Positions 59,945 to 64,000 of a stretch of DNA of 64,000 nucleotides are shown in pieces. Source of the DNA: Ursus arctos (lineage: Eukaryota; Chordata; Mammalia; Carnivora; Ursidae); the NCBI RefSeq assembly GCF_023065955.2, contig NW_026622797.1, forward strand, positions 55,859,689 to 55,923,688, given 5' to 3'. A program made the translations under genes and the position numbers. Numbering within the stretch: position 1 is the stretch's first letter; every line of letters starts with the position of its first letter. A model generated the notes under the pieces. It had not been told where the DNA came from. It ran no database searches and saw nothing but the letters and a program-made list of their open reading frames with translations.

Positions 59945-60745
59945 AGTGGCAAAAATAGACAAGGCAAGAAACAACAATTGTTGGAGAGGTGTGGAGAAAG
60001 GGGATCCCTCCTACAATGTTGGTGGGAATGCAAATTGGTACAGCCACTCTGGAAAATGGTGTGGAGGTCCCTTAAAAAGTTAAAAATTGAGCTACCCTAT
60101 GATCCAGCCATTGCACTACTGGGTGTTTACCCCAAAGATACAGACGTAGTGAAGAGAAGGGCCATATGCACCCAATGTTCATAGCAGCAATGTCCACAAT
60201 AGCTAAATCGTGGAAGGAGCCGAGATGCCCTGCAACAGATGACTGGATTAAGAAGTTGTGGTCCATATATACAATGGAATATTACTCAGCTATCAGAAAG
60301 AACGATTTCTCAGCATTTGCTACAACATGGACGGCACTGGAGGAGATAATGCTAAGTGAAATAAGTCAAGCAGAGAAAGACAACTATCATATGATTTCTC
60401 TCATCTATGGAACATAAGAACTAGGATGATCGGTAGGGGAAGAAAGGGATAAAGAAAGGGGGGGTAATCAGAAGGGGGAATGAAACATGAGAGACTATGG
60501 ACTATGAGAAACAAACTGAGGGCCTCAGAGGGGAGGGGGGTAGGGGAATGGGATAGACCAGTGATGGGTAGTAAGGAGGGCACGTATTGCATGGTGCACT
60601 GGGTGTTATACACAACTAATGAGTCATCGAGCCTTACATCGGAAACCGGGGATGTACTGTATGGTGACTAACATAATATAATAAAAAATCATTTAAAAAA
60701 AATAAATAAAAACCAATCGGCAGAGCTCAAATAAATAAATAAATA
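59945..60745 (+). mobile_element. Younger 5'-truncated L1 with TSD
   Basis: TSD AATAAGGCATCAG at 59932-59944 and 60746-60758 (perfect). It encodes the ORF2 C-terminus in two frames. The first runs to 60184 ([16 protein letters not shown]). The second is 60166-60417 (MHPMFIAAMSTIAKSW ... SLIYGT), ending in a natural stop. The shift is consistent with a lost C in 'CACCC' near 60170. The 3' UTR has a G-rich tract at 60530-60552, the terminus '...GGTGACTAACATAATATAAT' and an A/T-rich tail that contains a short non-L1 sequence. Confidence 0.92.
60530..60552 (+). other. G-quadruplex-forming motif in L1 3' UTR
   Basis: Four runs of three or more G (4, 6, 4, 3) separated by loops of 1, 2 and 3 bases. 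It fits the simple G3+N1-7 rule. G-rich tracts are a known feature of mammalian L1 3' UTRs. Confidence 0.75.
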
Positions 60746-60858
60746 AATAAGGCATCAGGTATCAAGATGTCCTCCTTCATCGGTAGTTCTAAGCATGTAT
60801 AGATTTTGATCTCTCTAGTTAAATATCTGTACTCCTTATGGCTAAATGGTACCATGAA

Positions 60859-60860
<2 letters not shown>

Positions 60861-60900
<40 letters not shown>
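60861..60900 (+). repeat. (GT)20 microsatellite
   Basis: Uninterrupted GT dinucleotides, likely polymorphic. Confidence 0.97.
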
Positions 60901-60901
<1 letters not shown>

Positions 60902-62745
60902 GATTTTTACTACTTCCACTCTCAGAATTCAAAGATTTTGAGAATGAATATAAATTAATTTGACTATAGATTCTCATATTTTAGATTGTGTCAAATAAGA
61001 CCATTACAATCCAATATTAACTTCAAGGATATTCATTCCCCTGGAAGGTTTTTAGCCTACTTCAGGAGGTGAATACCAATGCAGTAGTAATGGGATAATA
61101 ATTGTGATCAAGGAGGTATGCACACTCTGGAGCTGGGGGAAGAGTAAATTGCTTTACACTGATGCAACTACAGTAATTGGTTTGTTCTGCTCTGAGTTCA
61201 ATTTAAAATGGCAATTATTTTTGAATATGTGATTTAAATCTTTCAAGATATATTACAGTAAAAAGGGGGGAAAAAAGCTTTAGAATTGAAATGTAGACTC
61301 ACACAACTAGTTATGGCAGAGAAAATTAGTGTCCACGAGATAACATTTAAATTTTATGTTGTGACTTCAATCAAAAATGAATTTGAATTTTTAGGATGTA
61401 TTATAAAAGCATGTGAATATATAAGACAAACCATCTAAAAATGACTTTTAAACTTACAGTTAAACCCTAATTAAAGATACTAAATGAGGTCTCATTCAAG
61501 ATGGCCAGCTGCGCCACCGTCTGAGTACAAGAAAATCCATCTAAGGCTGTTCCACGTCATCGCATTCGTGTTTCCACAGTTACATGACATAATATTGCAG
61601 GTAAGCCTATCTAGGTTAAATGATCTTGGCTCACTAACTCTAAATTTTGGAACTGTTCCAGTCAAGGAATAATGGTTTATTCCTTTTCATCACAAATGTT
61701 AATCTGCAAATAAATGCTGTAAAGGTGACTATAGAGGAGTCCAATATTTGTGATTTTACAAAATGATGAAGCCTGCTTCCAATAATTCACGATGCAGTGT
61801 AAAGCAGAAACATTATCATTATGATCAAAATTCAGTAGGATAAGAATCTTAGGAACTAATAAATTACAGTGAAACTAGTGACAGTAAAATTACACTAGAG
61901 TTACATCGTTTCCATGCACACCAGGATAATGTCATTTAATAACTCAAAAACATATTGAGGAATGTTCTTTTCTATGCATAAAAATAAGAGGTTGGTCCAA
62001 GGAATTTCTTTGAATTTATTACTGAAGAGATTTCTATATTATTATTATTGTTCCATATCGTTATTTTTTCTTTTTGTGATGCACTAGAATTTGTAATGTT
62101 TGTCACTTTTATTTTATAGTGATTTTTGCCCATTTTCCTATCTAGTTTACTAATAGTTGGACAAATTAAACTAATCTATGGCTGACTTATTACTATCAAT
62201 ATTGCTTTATATTTATTGTATGGAAGGGGACCTATAAGAGTATACTTTTACTCTTTAAGTTTGCATTTTAATTTTCATTTCCCCATTCTTAGCCCCATCC
62301 CCTAGGATGATTTTAACTAGCGTAATTACTAAAGCTGTGTTGCCAGAAGGATGAGGGAATGGAAGTATAGCAGGTTTACAGGAAACAATGGCAAAGAAAC
62401 TGGCTTAATGTCATTACAGGGGCTCTAGCAAGGGAACATCTTCAAAACAAATGGGTCTTTTTTCCAGTTAGAATTTAATTAGGAACAAAAGCAGGGTAGT
62501 CTGTGTGGGGAGGGGCAATAATAATTCCACTTAATTACATAATTTTTCTATACACTGTGCTATGTATTTTATATTTATTCTGGATCTCCCCCAAATTTAT
62601 TAGCTTGATTATTATTACCATCAGTTCGCAGGTGAAGAAATAGAACAGGATGTTCAAACCATGTGCCAAATTGAGGCTGAAAGTTTGAAGTGTGATATTT
62701 TATGTACATATACACATTTTCCAAAAAACTTAACTGATTTTTCAA
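60901..62745. other. No gene seen; AT-rich unassigned DNA
   Basis: No repeat family is recognised, and the open frames are short. Confidence 0.45.
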
Positions 62746-62760
62746 ACACATCTGATTTTT

Positions 62761-62935
62761 TAAATATTTATTTATTTGAGAGACAGAGCAGAGCAAGCAA
62801 GAACAAGAGTATGGGAGAGGAAGAAGCAGGCTCTCCGCTGAGCAGGGAGCCTGATGTGGGGCTCGATCCCAGGACCCTGAATCATGACCTGAGCTAAAGG
62901 CAGACGCTTAACTGACTGAGCCATCCAGGAGCCCC
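62761..62935 (-). mobile_element. SINEC, antisense, older
   Basis: TSD ACACATCTGATTTTT (62746-62760) and ACACATCTGGTTTTT (62936-62950), one mismatch. It has the 'CTGAGCAGGGAGCCTGATG' body type. Confidence 0.93.
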
Positions 62936-63092
62936 ACACATCTGGTTTTTAATTTTATATTTGAACTTCTCTATGCCACATACTGTGTAATGAGATACAT
63001 ATTGTATCTGCCAGGTGCAATCTTGCAGACCCTTTAACAGAATTAATTACACTTTAATAAAATATATCCACTATTTCTGGATGAACTTCAAT

Positions 63093-63475
63093 TGTATTAG
63101 TTTCTTGGGGCTGTCATAACTAAATATCACAGACTGAGTGGTTTAAACAACAGAAATTTATTTTCTTACAGTCCTGGAGGTTTGAAGTCCAAGATCAAAG
63201 TTATAGCAGTTTTGATTTCTTCTGAGGCCTCTCTCCTTGGCTTGGAGATGGCCACCTTCCACGGTCCTCTTTCTTTGCACATGCATGCCAGTGTCTATCT
63301 TTTCTTCTAAGGATACCAGTCATATTGGCTTAGGACCCACACTAATGATCTCATTAACCTTAATTACTTCTTTAAAGGCCTTATCTCCAAATATTGTCTA
63401 AATCCAAGGTACTCAGGTTTAGGACTTCAACATATGAATTTATTGGGGGTGGAGGGCATGGTTCAACATATATAT
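63093..63475 (-). mobile_element. MaLR-type LTR, antisense
   Basis: Reads 'TGTATTAGTTTCTTGGGGCT', 'AAACAACAGAAATTTATTTTC', 'CAGTCATATTGGCTTAGGAC', 'TTAGGACTTCAACATATG', the reverse complement of a MaLR-type LTR, nearly full length. Confidence 0.75.
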
Positions 63476-63820
63476 AGCAGCTCAAGTTATTCTTATCTGA
63501 TTCCCTCCCTTGAATGTAGCTCAAAATAATTATTTTACACAAGCATAAAAGCAATGTAATTAGTATCAAAACAGGAAAAAAATTCCAATTAGATCTCTTT
63601 TTAAAATGCATGTTTTGTCTTGTTAAAATATGAATATTCAGAGGGAGAACAAAAGCAATTAATATCATATATTTCACCAAATAATGAAATATTTCAGATT
63701 TTTTTTGTAGAACAGCTATATCGGATCAGAGTTTTAAAGGGACAGACTTTAATTACTCTAAAAATCATTTCAAAGTACATTTCGAGAGATTAGGAGAGGA
63801 TATTGCCTTAACTTCTTGCT
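63476..63820. other. No gene seen
   Basis: Short AT-rich spacer; nothing recognised. Confidence 0.4.
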
Positions 63821-63824
63821 ACTA

Positions 63825-63980
63825 AATGTATGGTTCAGACAGGAGAATAAACATCACTGAGGTGCTTACTAGAAATGCAGAGTCTTGTGCTCTACCCCAG
63901 TCTTACCAAATCCAAGTCTACATTTTAAATATTCCTTGAGGTGACAGTTATGAGCAGTAAAATTTGAAAAGCTTTGATCT
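63825..63980 (+). mobile_element. MER5-like (hAT-Charlie) DNA transposon fragment
   Basis: 'CACTGAGGTGCTTACTAGAAATGCAGAGTC', 'CTACCCCAGTCTTACCAAATC' and 'AAATTTGAAAAGCTTTGATC' follow the MER5 pattern. It is diverged. Confidence 0.65.
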
Positions 63981-64000
63981 AGAATGTACCAGGTTTTCCC

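Overview
This is non-coding nuclear DNA from a carnivoran mammal, most likely a bear or giant panda. The main evidence is 22 copies of a tRNA-derived carnivore SINE (SINEC), 11 on each strand. Several carry the young diagnostic head 'GGGGCGCCTGGGTGGCACAG' and the body phrase 'CTCCGCTATGAGCCTGC', which I associate with the Ursidae/Ailuropoda SINEC1 subfamily. That species-level call rests on memory of the subfamily. The carnivoran call is secure. The DNA is AT-rich, most open frames are short, and I find no intact protein-coding gene, no tRNA, rRNA or snRNA gene, and no CRISPR array. It reads as a gene desert or the inside of a very long intron.

The one gene-derived object is a full-length processed pseudogene of the small GTPase RAC1 (7626-10160). 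It has a 13-bp target-site duplication (TSD), lacks introns and carries the long RAC1 3' UTR up to the distal poly(A) signal. It is disabled by a 2-nt deletion, a 1-nt deletion and a later L1 insertion, and that L1 was itself invaded by a SINE. All three insertions keep their TSDs, so their order can be read directly.

Layout: 0.9-2.3 kb, old antisense L1 with an LTR-like insert. 2.7-7.6 kb, unique or unassigned DNA with two SINEs. 7.6-10.2 kb, the RAC1 pseudogene. 10.4-14.6 kb, a MaLR-type LTR, an L1 ORF2 remnant split by a SINE, other L1 pieces and an L2 split by a SINE. 14.6-27.9 kb, mostly unassigned DNA peppered with SINEs, plus MER5A and MIR. 28-40.9 kb, a long stretch with no SINE and no recognisable L1 or LTR, holding only old L2, CR1 and MIR traces and simple repeats. 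40.9-42.7 kb, a long L1M 3' end. 43.4-48.7 kb, SINEs, a TA-flanked mariner-type element and an AT-rich minisatellite. 50.2-55.6 kb, L2, a decayed ERVL-like internal region with a tiny L1 inside, and L2 again. 57.1-60.8 kb, an LTR-like repeat, SINEs, an old L1 and a younger 5'-truncated L1 with a possible short 3' transduction. 62.8-64 kb, SINE, MaLR-type LTR and MER5-like DNA.

I did not find a new biological system. The items most worth following up are the dated nested insertion in RAC1, the 13-kb repeat-poor island, the miniature inverted L1 inside the ERVL remnant, the L1 3' transduction candidate and the composite minisatellite. Repeat family names come from recognition by eye, so old families (L2, MIR, MaLR) carry more uncertainty than the SINEs with TSDs.
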